From Lolium rigidum (lineage: Eukaryota; Streptophyta; Magnoliopsida; Poales; Poaceae): a stretch of 64,000 bases of DNA. Shown one piece after another: positions 12,070 through 22,624 of this stretch (positions are counted from its first letter, which is position 1; every line of letters begins with the position of its first letter). The DNA lies in the NCBI RefSeq assembly GCF_022539505.1, contig NC_061510.1:396162249-396226248 (forward strand). Reading direction: 5' to 3'. Below the pieces are notes generated by a model, which made no database searches, was not told the DNA's origin, and was given only the letters and a program-made list of their open reading frames with translations. A program made the position numbers and the translations under genes.

Positions 12070-12343
12070 TGGCTTAGACACCCCCTTCTCTGGAGCTTCA
12101 AGTAGGAGGAGCTTCCTGTTAGCGCTCATGTAGCGTGTGGAGCTGCTGGGGCGTGTTTGCCTAAATAGTGCCTTAGACACCACATTCTGGAGCTTCAGGT
12201 AGGAGGAGCTTCTTGTTAGCGCTCATGTGGCGTGTGGTGCTGCTGGGGGCGTGTTGCCCTCTATTTGTTTTCCCTTTAGACCTAGGCCTTGTTTACTCCT
12301 TCCTAATCAATTAAAAGATAGAGCTCCTGCGCCTTTAAAAAAA
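12070..12343 (+). mobile_element. LINE 3' end with 100-bp tandem duplication and poly(A)
   Basis: Two copies of a block starting CTTAGACAC (about 12071-12165 and 12171-12263; words GGAGCTTCAnGTAGGAGGAG and GTTAGCGCTCATGT shared) are followed by a tail AAAAGATAGAGCTCCTGCGC and an A run at 12336-12343. A GATAGAGCTCCTGC motif next to poly(A) is typical of grass LINE 3' ends. It lies just downstream of the IGL stop codon (12427, gene on minus). Confidence 0.5.
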
Positions 12344-12426
12344 AGTAGCTTCTCCGTGTATACCTATTGAAATTTTGAGCACCATGATGGCTCACAGCTA
12401 GTCTAACTACTGAACTTTTACATTAT

Positions 12427-15400
12427 TTAACATGGAAGTGCATCTTTCAAACTCCTGGCATATACTTCTAGCCTCTTCAACCCTTGTGTTGGTGATTGTG
12501 CTTCACCCAATTGTTTCACCATTGCACTACCAATAATCACTCCATCTGCACCCCACTCTACAATCTGCATCATTTTAGGATTAAAAGTCAGTAATTGAAT
12601 TATGTTGTTGAGATTTTACAATCATGATTAAAAGTGTGGGGTGAACCCTCATGGTACATGCATGGATTTTACCTGGCTAACATGTTCCGGGGTCGATATT
12701 CCAAAGCCGACTGCCACTGCTTTGTCACTGACCTGCATACAAAAAAACGAGATGTGACTGATGATAAATTGATCATGACATTTGTTCCCGGTAAAAAAAT
12801 AAGAAGTGGATGATTTTAAAGTTCGGTATATACAAACCTTCCTAATCTCCTTAAGAAGATCCTTGACATGCGGGTTTACGGTAGCACGGGCTCCCGTAAC
12901 TCCAACAACACTTACCTGCATAATGTGATTCATTACGGGACAAGAAATCATAACATGTGATCTTGATCAGATAACCAAAAAAAACCCATGGATTCTGCAC
13001 TTACAAGGTAAACAAACCCCTGGGAAGCTTTCGTGATCTCTCTCATCCTCTCTGCTGTTGTAGCTGGTGTTGTAAGGAGGATCTATATATATGACCATTA
13101 ATGGAAAAAAATTAATGGTTGTACTTCAAATTCTAAGTTTTCTTAGAATCACATATATTGACATCGAAGGGGCGTGTATATACCAACTCTAGACTGTTCT
13201 TGATGGCTTCTATCCTAAAAGCATGTATGTTGTCGTACGGAAGATCAGGTATGATAAGACCTGTAACACATGTAACTGTCTGAATCAATAACAACACTAT
13301 ATTATCAAAGTGGTTAGAAGAATTACTATATTACAGATGAACCATATTTTAAAATGGTGGGCTATTTCATTTAGCTGCGATATTTTAGAAGCTAAGAAAG
13401 GCTCTAGGTGAGCTAATCCATTTAGCCTTTTTTCAATTACATCTTGCCAAACTAAAAGAAAAAATTATGACTCAAACATGATTCGAGCTACAACTTATTC
13501 AACTATTTAACGCAGACAAATATTTGACTATTCAACTTGCAAGTTTTATTAAATTAGGTTGAATTGAATTTAAAAACATGAATTAAAAGTAGATGAGAAG
13601 AGAAATTCAGAGAGAAAATTAGCGGCTAAATTAGAGGTTAATTAGGGGCTAAATAGAGCTATAGTGGGATATTATTTGTTTTTTCTCGTTTAGCCTATAA
13701 ATGTCATAGCTTAGCGAGAGGGCTCCTCAAAAGCTATAGCGGGGTTATAGCCGGCTATTTAAAACTTGGAGATAAACATAATCATAACTTGGAGATAAAC
13801 ATAATATGTTTGGGAACTGGTTGTATGGAGTTCCGAAGAAAGATAAAAAGAAAATTCGAATTGGTATATCTGCTATATGCTGGACAATATGGAACACTAG
13901 AAATGATATGATTTTTTATAATCAAAAGGGTACTAACTTTTTGCAGGTAATTCATCGAGCTGTGCATTGGATACAGTTATGGGCTTTCCTGCTACCGGAG
14001 GATCAGTGCAAGGATATGGATAGTGGCTGCAACAGACTGCTGGCGGTTACTCAGGATTTCTATTACCGAGCTATTGGGTGGCGACACAATAATAGGATAG
14101 AGTATGGCTAGCCTATTTAGATGTTTGTTGTTCGATTGGTTGATTTATGTGGCAACCAAGTCGGATCTGTGATTGTATTTTTTTCCCTATGTCTACCGTA
14201 CTTGATACTTGATACTTGATACTTTACAGTTTTAATAAAAGATCGTGTGCATCAATTAATGCAGAGGCTGGGGCTGTTGCTCCTTTATGTAAAAAAAAAA
14301 CATAATCACAGCTTGACAGCTTTCCATGTGGAACTGGACTACTGATTAATATTACATTTAAAAGTCACGCGAGAGCTAACATAGAACGTCTCTCTGTCAA
14401 GTGGCAACATCAAATGGACCGGCAGCTATATCCAAACTGATACTCTGCAGCATACAGTCGTAGGTTGCTTAGGGCATCTCCAACCGGGCGACCCATCCCG
14501 CGCCCGCGCGTCCGGATGGGTCCAGCCGGACAAAAACCCGGCCCAGCGCGCGGACCCATCCCTAAAACGGATGCCCGCGGCGTCCGGGACGACGCAAACC
14601 CGGCCCAAATCTTGGCCGGGTTTGCGTGGCCGCGGACGCGAAAGGCTGGTCGCTCGCGTCCGCCCGCTGTCCGCCCCTGGCCCGCGTGTCATAGGCATAA
14701 GTAATATATTTCATTAAATAGAGAACTCATTACATTTTTTTTAGCTACTACTTCTATCCTATACGTACGGGGCCGGCGGCCTCGCCGGCGACTCCTCGCC
14801 GGCTCGCCGTCGGGCCGTGGATTTCACTCGACGCGGGCGGCCGGTACGCGTGAGGATTCCACTCCAGCTTTCTACGGGCTGGGTGGCGCGTCGGCGGCGG
14901 CGCGGGCGTCGGCGGCGGCGCGGGCGGCTTCGCGGGCCTCGGCAGCTTGGACGGAGGGCATCATCCTCCTCCTTTCCGCCAGCGCAGCTCGGGCGCGCTC
15001 GCGCTCCGCCTCCGAGGCGGAACCATCCGCTTCCCGCATAGCTCAAGCTCCTGCAGGGCGGCGCGTTCCACGGCGGTGCGCGCCTCCGGGCGGACGCGGC
15101 CGGCTTTCGGGCCTCGTGGTTGCCCTGCCGCCGGCGCATGCGCTCTTGCCGGCCGCGCTCCGCCGACGCGAGCATCCTCCCGGCGCGCCGCTCGGGCGAC
15201 GGCATCCGGATGAGGTCACGGGCTGCTCGCATAGCGAGCAGCCTCGTTCTTCTTGCCGAGGAGGTCGCCTAAGCGGCGGCGGCCGGCCCGCCAGATGCCC
15301 TCGTGCTCCTTCGTCACGCGCGTGAGGTCGGCGAGACGCTCCTCGATGGCGGCGTTGATGTTCGCCAGCGCGAGGTCCTCCGCGGCGATGGCGCCGGAGA

Positions 15401-16586
15401 AGGTGGAGGGGAAGAGAACGGTGATGCGGTCTGGGTGAGACCGCCGCCGTCTTTTATAGCCGGCGGTCTGGCGGGAAACTTGGGCGCGAGCGCGCGCCAA
15501 TGGCGTTTTCGCGCGCGCGGGAACCTTGGTGCGCGCGGGATCTTTCCCGCGCGTTCCACCTCCCGCCATGGCTGTCCCGTCGAGGCCTCGCCATGGCGCA
15601 GCCGGCGCAGCGAAGACGAACCACGTGGCGTCTCTTTGGGTCGCCGCGTTGGGCGCCGCGTGCGACCCAAACGGACACGCGGACGCGGGGCGCTGTCCGC
15701 GTGTCCGGGCGGGCACGCAAACGGCCCAAAACGGACGGCCCAGCGCGTCCGTTTGGGTCGCCCGGTTGGAGATGCCCTTACACTTGACTTACTGTTCGAT
15801 CGTGTTCATGTACACGATGCTCAAACGATGATGCAGTGACAATAATGACCCGCGAGATAATTTTAATTACTCTTAATTATGATACTACTCTTACTTGAGT
15901 ATACTAGCCGTGAGATTAATTAGAGTAGTTCACCTTTGACACCCGCATCTTTGGCCGCGGCGGCGAAGCTCGCCGTCCCTAGCCGCACGATGGGGTCGAA
16001 GTAGGAGAAGAGGACCACGGGGCAGGAAAGGTCCGGCGTCACCTCCTTGAGCATGGCCATCACTGCGTCCGCCGTCGCCCCGGCCGCCAGCGCCCGCTGC
16101 GCGGAGGCCTTAATGACCGGCCCGTCGGCAGAGGGGTCCGGGGATGGCATGCCGAGCTCTATGACGTCAGCGCCGACGTTGTCGAGGAGCCTCAGTGCCT
16201 CCGCCGTGGTCGCCAGATCCGGGTCGCCGGCGGTGATGTACGGGATGAGGGCCGTCTGCATCAAATGCGTCAAACTTGAAACATCAATTGATCGAGCTTG
16301 GCGTTTGCACGGTACGCACGCATGAGCATGGTGCCAAACTGCCAATTATAGGGCGTACCTTGCCCTGCTCCTTAACACGGGACAAAGTCTGCGCCACTGT
16401 TAGTGTTAGGGCTCGTTTGCGCGGCGCTCTGAGAAGAAGCCTTCCCATGGGCACCGCCGGGTGGATCGCCGCCCTGACCACAAGAAGCCTCCTCGACGCG
16501 GCCACCGTCACCGCACTACGCCGCCCGGCCGGGTACGCGGCCGAGGACGATGGAGAGGCGGGGGACGCCTTGAGCGCGAAAGCCAT
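12427..16586 (-). CDS. IGL: Indole-3-glycerol-phosphate lyase / tryptophan synthase alpha-like, plastid
   Basis: Seven exons join in frame: 16586-16359, 16255-15934, 13260-13184, 13082-13005, 12915-12838, 12732-12673 and 12564-12427 (326 aa); every intron is GT..AG. The family splits indole-3-glycerol phosphate into indole and glyceraldehyde 3-phosphate. Residues 1 to about 60 are Ala/Ser/Arg-rich, like a chloroplast transit peptide. A TIM-barrel follows: [11 protein letters not shown], the catalytic Glu in VIELG, the catalytic Asp in [17 protein letters not shown], and the phosphate-binding GFGIS and GSAMV. The GLIIPDLPY segment is closer to the free-indole lyases (BX1/IGL) than to tryptophan-pathway TSA, which usually has VPDVPLEE. 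An unusual Pro-Asp-Pro replaces the common Ser-Asp-Pro near the catalytic Asp. Intron 2 is 2.67 kb and holds two transposons. No frame break is present; BX1, IGL or TSA identity is inferred. Confidence 0.88.
13792..14298 (+). mobile_element. 5'-truncated LINE in IGL intron 2
   Basis: Near-identical flanks AACATAATCATAACTTG (13775-13791) and AACATAATCACAGCTTG (14299-14315; 15 of 17 match) are a target duplication. The body codes, at 13806-14111, for the zinc-binding end of a LINE reverse transcriptase ([14 protein letters not shown] motif), then a 3' UTR with repeated TACTTGA and a poly(A) tail. It lies in the orientation opposite to the gene and inside its second intron. Confidence 0.8.
14472..15777. 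mobile_element. Harbinger-like element, TTA duplication, in IGL intron 2
   Basis: The left end GGGCATCTCCAACCGGGCGA is mirrored exactly at the right (TCGCCCGGTTGGAGATGCCC), and the flanks are TTA (14469-14471 and 15778-15780). A 3-bp TTA duplication is the PIF/Harbinger signature. At 1306 bp it is long for a MITE and GC-rich. It has a minus-strand promoter-like TATA (GCTATAAAAG, 15451-15460) and a frame (about 15440-15216) with a plausible helical segment ([20 protein letters not shown]). No DDE transposase is present, so it is non-autonomous. Confidence 0.85.
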
Positions 16587-16638
16587 TGTTTGTTTCTATT
16601 TAGTGATGATACGAACTTCGAATTAATGGAGTATATCT

Positions 16639-16685
16639 AGCTCACTGAAGTATATTTTCTCTAAAAAAAGCTCACTGAAGTATAT
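16639..16685. repeat. Exact 17-bp repeat around a 13-nt insert
   Basis: AGCTCACTGAAGTATAT occurs at 16639-16655 and 16669-16685, separated only by TTTCTCTAAAAAA. This is the form of an extremely 5'-truncated retrotransposition: an oligo-A tail with a target duplication. It lies 53-99 bp upstream of the IGL start codon. Confidence 0.6.
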
Positions 16686-16806
16686 GCCTGAAGTGTGGAT
16701 GGGAATAGATGCTGGTCCTGCGCGCGTTTATGGAGGAGGAATGAAGCAGGAGGAAATGGTGTCCGCGTACTGGCCGGTCCAGAACTCCAGATCCCGGGGC
16801 CACGCT

Positions 16807-18006
16807 GGACGGGAATCGGAATATTTCACGATTAAGGGTAGCGCATTTCAGACGTTTAAATTGTTCGTGGACGTTTGTTTGCGTCGCCTGGCGGATGCGA
16901 AAATGACCGCGAGGGGCGAATTGTCCATTTACGTCGGGGGCCACCCCAGCGGTCCGACACATTTTGGACATCCCAATATTTTATGTTCATGCTTCTTCTT
17001 TTCCTTTTTGTTGAAGAACTTGTCAATTTGTAAATCGGTTGCAAGTTGTCCCCAATTTTTGAAAGAGCAAGTTCAAACGCGAAAAAAGTAGTACTGATTA
17101 CTCGAATCGAACAAGTTCAAACATATTTAACATACAAACTAGAGAATAAATTTAAAAACAAAGAAACTATAAGCTAATTCTTGCCTTCTTGTTAGAAGGC
17201 CCTGCCTCGTCGTCCTCACGGACGCACCTTTTGCTTGTCACCTCCTCGTCGGAAGAGGAACTGCCGAACGACGCGTCCGTGGAGGAGTTCCAGTCGGACG
17301 ACTTGGCGTCTTCGTCATCGTCGTTGGTGACGCGTCGCCTGCGCCCGCGCCTGCGCCTTTGCCCGGGCCCTTGCCTCCTTCTTGCCGCCGCCTTCTCTTC
17401 CGCCGCCTCCAGCGCCTCCAGCCGTGCGAACTTGGCGTCGGAGTCCTCCTCCTCCTCCTCCCCCTCCTCGCCGTTGCTGCCAACCGCGCCTTCGTCCTCC
17501 TCGACCTTCCTCGGCGTGGAGCCAGGGCCGCTGGGCATCGCATGCGTTTCCCACCAATGCAGCCATCCAAGCAGCTTGCCCTCGCTCTTCGAGTCCAACG
17601 GCAAGGACGAGTTGCTCATGGCGCTTGGCTAGCCGGTGTTGGAGAAGACGAAGAAGAAGAAGAAGAAGAAGGTTCGACGTGAATTAAGCAGGCGCAGGGG
17701 TTATATTCTGCGGGGATTAATGGCGGCGTGTATAACGAAGAGGCCTGCGGTTGCTCTTTCGTGGTGGTTCGGCGCTCCATTCCGGCGGTTGGCGGGTTGA
17801 TCGGCGCGGTTGCCACTTAGGCGGTTGCCATCGGCGTGTTTGATGTGCTTTAATTCGAGCCCGATCGAGGCAGGATCGCTGCCAGGCGGGCCGTGGGGAA
17901 GCGAGCGGACGCCCCTGATACGATACGTCGCCCACTAGAGCAGGATGCAGACGTATTTCCGATCGCGAAAGCAAACGGTCGTACATCGCCCTGTTGAAGA
18001 TGCTCT
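16807..18006. mobile_element. GC-rich Harbinger-like element, left end eroded
   Basis: The right end reads CATCGCCCTGTTGAAGATGCTC followed by TTA, a diverged form of the terminus at 15777. The left part (about 16840-16900, GCGCATTTCAGACG...GTTTGCGTCGCC) aligns with the left part of the 6.1-kb element. The exact left border is uncertain. It carries the 150-aa ORF listed separately. Confidence 0.5.
17167..17619 (-). CDS. Element-borne 150-aa acidic/basic protein, unknown function
   Basis: An unbroken 150-aa frame. The first 40 residues hold a tryptophan-rich stretch (LGWLHWWETHAMPSG). Then comes an acidic run (EEGEEEEEDSD), an Ala/Glu helix, a very basic block ([11 protein letters not shown]) that could be a nuclear signal, an acidic Ser/Asp patch, and a tail GPSNKKARISL. 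No known domain is recognised. The layout (helix, Ser/Asp patch, GPS-K tail) matches the broken ORF at 6325-6800, which argues that it belongs to the transposon family and not to the host. Low-complexity composition means chance cannot be excluded. Confidence 0.4.
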   Translation of the reverse strand: MSNSSLPLDSKSEGKLLGWLHWWETHAMPSGPGSTPRKVEEDEGAVGSNGEEGEEEEEDSDAKFARLEALEAAEEKAAARRRQGPGQRRRRGRRRRVTNDDDEDAKSSDWNSSTDASFGSSSSDEEVTSKRCVREDDEAGPSNKKARISL

Positions 18007-18382
18007 TACCACGTCTCGATCGGCAGCTAGCACGTTGCTAGTACTCCAGTAGCTGTTAGCGTGGTACGACCAGGTAGGTCAGGGGGCAATACTGGGAAAC
18101 GACACAACCTCTCTGCGTCCCACGGTACGGGAACGAATGGACCCTTCAGCGCGACGAATGGAATGTGGAACACACAGTGACAAACGTAAGATTCCCGGAG
18201 CGGTCCATGGCGTGGCGGTGCCTGCATGTTTTGCGTGCGGTATTTCAAGCTTTTAGCGCACACATCCTTTCTTTTTGAACGAGAGCTTTCTAACACATAC
18301 TGCAGCAAATTTAGGTTTTTAAGATTCAAGCTTGCTATAGTAATTCTCTAACGGCAATTTTTTTTAAAGTAATTTTTTAGAA
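18007..18382. other. Intergenic, nothing recognised
   Basis: Between the element end and the next MITE I see no gene or repeat border. Confidence 0.4.
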
Positions 18383-18459
18383 GTCCCTCTGACCCTAAAA
18401 ACTTGTTGCAGATTCAACTTTTGCGTAAATCTATGACAAATATTTAGGGTCGGAGGAAG
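18383..18459. mobile_element. Minimal Stowaway-like MITE
   Basis: TCCCTCTGACCCTAAAAAC at the left and TATTTAGGGTCGGAGGAAG at the right are imperfect inverted copies around a 77-bp body. TA follows on the right. The left TA is lost. Confidence 0.5.
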
Positions 18460-19496
18460 TAGTATTTTTTTGATGGTAAAACTTCGATACAATTCTTCAG
18501 CAGTAAATCCCAACAATAATTATGATGCGGTGATTTTTGGACAATACTTAATTCTTTCGATAGTACTTTTCCGACGGTGGATAAATAGTAACTTTTTAGC
18601 ATATATTGTGATGGATAAATTAGGTGGGTAGACAAGTGGATAAAACATATAGATGAGGTTGATAGCTTGCATGCAAAGATAGACTATTATTAATAAATGT
18701 TAGTGGAGATGACATTGGTAATTGCTTGGCTAGAGAAATAATTATTGTGGATATCTTGCATCAAGAGATACATTGACATTAATTGCAGTCAGTGAGATTT
18801 TGCTTAGAGCAACTCTAACACACACCGGAAAACAACTAATTTTTAGTCCGTCTGATTGTTATCTTTTGTTCCATGAATCTTGGTGTTTCTCCTCTCATTT
18901 TTCTGGGCTTGCTGTTTTGAGTCAACGTTTTTTTTCAGCCGTGCCTTTCTTTTCGAATTTCTGCATGTCCTGGTTGCTTGCCCTTTTGCTCCGCCTCGAG
19001 AGAGTGGGGGGGAGGGGGAGGGAGGGAGATGTTGGTGCCGCCCGGCGACAAAGGGAGTGGTGTTGCCCCGCAGTCGCGCGCTATCCTATTCGAAGGGAGA
19101 GTTGTGTCCGCAGCTGGTTCAGACAGCTATGTGGAGCGTTGTGGACCGGGAGGTTGCCCGATGTGCGGCGGACAAAGTTGTTGTTCATGAACGTCGAAAA
19201 CATGCCCGCCACTTGAGGTATGGCTTCTATATCCCCTTCGATTTCCTGCTTCTGTGCTCTTCGATATTGTCGGTCTTGTTGTAGATCCCCTCCGCCGGCA
19301 TTATTTCTTCATGTCTCCTTCTCTACCGCCAGCAACGCAAATGGCCAAATCATTTGAATTTGCACGAGAATAAGCTTTTATAAATACATATTTATGAAGA
19401 AAGGAGGCTACCTTGAGAAGTTGAGAATGTACCACCACAAGAAATTTAATAAAATAGATCATATTTATGAAGAAACGGAGGTTCGTTCAGAATCTA
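18460..19496. other. Intergenic downstream of the F-box gene; orphan TIR
   Basis: At 18807 the text TTA-GAGCAACTCTAACACA matches the left end of the element at 25189, but no matching right end follows, so it is a truncated copy. A G-rich patch (19005-19035) and a small direct repeat (ATATTTATGAAGAAA, 19388 and 19459) are the only other marks. No gene seen. Confidence 0.4.
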
Positions 19497-22085
19497 TCAC
19501 CATAGAAAGTTTAATTTGGCCACACGGGAGTAACATGCCAAGCTCTCCTCATACAACATGGGAACGAAGGGCATACTACTAGTATCCATTATTTTTGTCA
19601 CCTCCCCTGGCTGATCTTTAGAGCATGTCAAACTATTCCCTGACGAAGATGAAGGCATGTCTACTGCGTTATTGTGGGGTTTACTTCTGACAACCGGCAC
19701 CTGATCAAGTGAATACAAATCTTGAATTGTTTGCTCCACTGGATCATATAAACCAATTTTCTTCGCTGTGTTGAGCAGGATCCTCCCACCATCAGGGTCA
19801 ACAGCTAATGGCACCACAACATTTGTCTTGACGGAGTAGTCAGGATATTCTTTCAAGTGAATTGTGTATGCTCTGCCCCATTGGCCGTGCTCTAGCTTCC
19901 ATACATCCAGACTGTCTGCTACCGGGTCTGCTAGAACAACACATAACGCTCCGGCGAGCTCGACCACAAATGCACGACAACGGTTTCTGCTATGCCATGT
20001 GCGAAACCATGAAGGGCAAGGGATAACATCGAACATTTTTGTAATGATGTCGAAAGAGATAACTGCCCATTCGTGGCTCTCACCCAGCCTTGGTTCACTC
20101 ATCCAGTACAGCATCCCATCAAGATAGGCAGGCGGCATATCATTCACAGGCAGAGGAGGTACGTAGTTCGAACAAGCCATATTTCTGGAGCCGCACCACT
20201 GTAATACGCAATCCAAGGAATACATACGAGACTCGAAGTCCTTGAGGCCATAGAAGATCTCCACCACAACATGGTCACGAATCAAAGGGTCAAAAGTCAA
20301 GCCAACGTTCTTGTTGCCGACAGTGAAAGCATGCTCTTCTGCACTTGGCATTCTCCAGGCTAGGTCTAGTAGATTCCGCCCCCCATTAGCGTAGGACGTG
20401 TGGAAACCTGTACATGGGTTGCAGACATAGTTCGCTGTCTCGGTGCTTACCAGGTTCAGTCCATGGCAAGGCTTAGAGCAAACCACCTTTCTATCAAGCA
20501 ATGTACCGTGGCTAGGAGACCCTCCGAGGCATCTATTCAATGGAGCAAAACTGAAACCCGATCGTCCAGTGCCCTTGCCCACAAGCATGACCTTTGGCCT
20601 TTTAATTTTATCCTGCATGTTCTTATGTTCAAAATATGAGTCGATAAAGTTTTGTTTCTCAATCAATCTGAGCCACTGCTTGCAGACCAATTTGGAGCGC
20701 AGTGCTGATTTAGCTGGGAGGCGGAGTAGGATATCTCTGGTCGCCTTAGCCAGGGCGGACGACGAGGCAATCTCTTCATCTGTTTTATGTACTGGAGCAA
20801 GGGTCTCTTCGACGAGACTGAACCTTGAGCTAGGGCGCTGATAGTGAGGAGACGAGTGTGTCTCCACGACCGAAAGGATGGTCTCTAGAGCTTCAGATTT
20901 AGGGTCATAGGTGTGAACCTGTTTCTCAAACTTGTTGTCAATCTTGTGGTTGCAAGTAACAATGATAATTTTCCTCCCTGATGATGGCCCGCAATTGCCA
21001 ATAACTCTGGCAGATTGTGGCTTAATTAGATGTCTTTCCAACGGTCCAGATAAACTGATTCGATGATTCAGCGACCAGTGCCCCGAGCTATAGTCGCGCA
21101 GTTGCCAGATCTCCAAAGTGTCTTTGTTTCGAAGGTCACTGGCTAGACAGAGTTGGCCATCCATCTCCACTAGGTGCTCCGCTGTTGACCAAGGTTTGGA
21201 GGCCGGGCATGCTCCTGGCACCCAGAAGGGCGGTGACGGAATGCACGCGAAGGTTTCGTCCGTGATGGAGAAGGATACGACAGCAACTCCCGGTTTCGTA
21301 GGATCCAGCAACCAGTGCAGGGAACCGTTGGCGAACACGGGCGGTAACTTGTTCATTGATGCGTTGATGACAGCGGCGCATACCAACGGGCGCAAGTCGG
21401 CGGGAACTCCTCCGGCGACCGGCCTCCAGCAATCGCCGTACCGACTTCCGGCCATGTAAACCTCGCACCTGACGCCGACCTTGTGATAGCACAACCCATT
21501 GATGAGCCTCACCACCTTGTACTCCTTTGTCCGGGCATCGAACCCCAGCCCGGTGGTGGACCTGGATGCGTTGTTAGTTGAAAGCGGCAGCCGCGTGGCT
21601 GCCCGCGTGGCCGCGTTGCAGATGTAGTAAGCCGTGGTGACGGCGTCGTACAGAAGGATGAGGCCATGGCACGATGCGGGCGTCACTACTTCCAAGCAGT
21701 TGCCACGGGCACCGTCAATGGTGAAGAGCAGGTTCCCCCGATCTCTGGGGCGGCCTGATGATGATGATGATGATGATGATGGTGGTGAGAAGGAGCACGA
21801 GTACACCGCGGTGGAGTCGAATCCGGCGGTGGGTGAGATGTAGACCAGCTTCGGTGGTGCTCGGCTTGCGGCCGTGTGGAGGCTGTGGAACTCGTCGGAG
21901 GAGAGGAGCGCGGCCCAGGATCGGCAAACGGCCCGGAAGCGGAAGACGGATTTGACGGGGAGCCACTGGAGCACCTCTACGATCATCTCATACGGAAGCG
22001 ACGCCCCGCAACCGATCTTCGTCATCGTCTTGTTGACCTCCGTAGGCATATCCTCCTCCATCATGTTGCTGCCACGCATCTTCAA
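19497..22085 (-). CDS. Intronless double F-box protein
   Basis: One 862-aa frame. F-box proteins choose targets for SCF (Skp1-Cullin-F-box) ubiquitin ligases. Residues about 27-75 form a clear F-box (LPYEMIVEVLQWLPVKSVFR, then FRAVCRSWAALLSS), followed by an F-box-associated region of about 340 residues. A second, weaker F-box comes at about 438-485 (RDILLRLPAKSALRSKLVCK, then QWLRLIE), with another associated region to the end. Each half alone has the usual length of a plant F-box protein, so this reads as two genes fused in tandem. A Ser run near residue 105 is coded by a GAT-type microsatellite (about 21758-21781 on plus). A TATA-like box lies at 22248-22255. The start at 22085 is the first ATG of the frame; a later Met is possible. 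Confidence 0.85.
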   Translation of the reverse strand: MKMRGSNMMEEDMPTEVNKTMTKIGCGASLPYEMIVEVLQWLPVKSVFRFRAVCRSWAALLSSDEFHSLHTAASRAPPKLVYISPTAGFDSTAVYSCSFSPPSSSSSSSSGRPRDRGNLLFTIDGARGNCLEVVTPASCHGLILLYDAVTTAYYICNAATRAATRLPLSTNNASRSTTGLGFDARTKEYKVVRLINGLCYHKVGVRCEVYMAGSRYGDCWRPVAGGVPADLRPLVCAAVINASMNKLPPVFANGSLHWLLDPTKPGVAVVSFSITDETFACIPSPPFWVPGACPASKPWSTAEHLVEMDGQLCLASDLRNKDTLEIWQLRDYSSGHWSLNHRISLSGPLERHLIKPQSARVIGNCGPSSGRKIIIVTCNHKIDNKFEKQVHTYDPKSEALETILSVVETHSSPHYQRPSSRFSLVEETLAPVHKTDEEIASSSALAKATRDILLRLPAKSALRSKLVCKQWLRLIEKQNFIDSYFEHKNMQDKIKRPKVMLVGKGTGRSGFSFAPLNRCLGGSPSHGTLLDRKVVCSKPCHGLNLVSTETANYVCNPCTGFHTSYANGGRNLLDLAWRMPSAEEHAFTVGNKNVGLTFDPLIRDHVVVEIFYGLKDFESRMYSLDCVLQWCGSRNMACSNYVPPLPVNDMPPAYLDGMLYWMSEPRLGESHEWAVISFDIITKMFDVIPCPSWFRTWHSRNRCRAFVVELAGALCVVLADPVADSLDVWKLEHGQWGRAYTIHLKEYPDYSVKTNVVVPLAVDPDGGRILLNTAKKIGLYDPVEQTIQDLYSLDQVPVVRSKPHNNAVDMPSSSSGNSLTCSKDQPGEVTKIMDTSSMPFVPMLYEESLACYSRVAKLNFLW

Positions 22086-22247
22086 CGGCCAATTGAGGTC
22101 AATCAGTCAATGTAATGGAACGAAGCGACCTATGTTCTCATAGTTCCTTCAACTTCGGCGTTCCCCAGCGAGGTTTGTGTGTACGGCGGCGCAGGCAAAG
22201 ACTCGTGTTTTCAAGACAGGGTGCGCGGGGACTCGTTGGATATTTTT

Positions 22248-22255
22248 CTATATAG
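22248..22255 (-). promoter_or_regulatory. Possible TATA box of the F-box gene
   Basis: CTATATAG on the minus strand, 163 bp before the start codon. The position fits a plant core promoter with a short leader, but no other element supports it. Confidence 0.35.
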
Positions 22256-22366
22256 ATCGAACTTGGATAGGAATCGGATGTTACACTAGGAAACCGCCAA
22301 GGACGGAATTTGTGATTGGATTCTCATACAGTACCTACTAATGAGGTTTGAGTATTTCTACAAGTA

Positions 22367-22624
22367 CTCTCCTTACCATAAATATATTGCATTTTTTTTC
22401 AAAAGTTACAAACTTCATCAATTTTTACCAAGTTTATCGAGAAAAGTATGTATGCACAATACAAAATTTATATCTTACAAAAATATACATCACGATGAAT
22501 CTAATTACTGATATTGATTTGATACTCTAGATACTAATAAATTTGTTTCCACATTATTGGTCAAACTTTATATCGTTTGACATTTTTGCAAAAATTATAT
22601 ACACTATATTTGGCGAGGAGGGGG
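22367..22624. mobile_element. Stowaway MITE upstream of the F-box gene
   Basis: CTCTCCTTACCATAAATATA at the left and a right end TATATTTGGCGAGGAGGGGG lie between TA dinucleotides (22365-22366, 22625-22626). The AT-rich 258-bp body contains the CAAACTTTATATCGTTTGAC text common in Stowaway relatives. It is non-coding. Confidence 0.7.

Noticed and set aside
13362..13766. Separate MITE in IGL intron 2 ahead of the LINE
   Set aside because: The two ends (TTTTAAAATGG... and ...CGGCTATTTAAAAC) are only loosely inverted and no target repeat was found.
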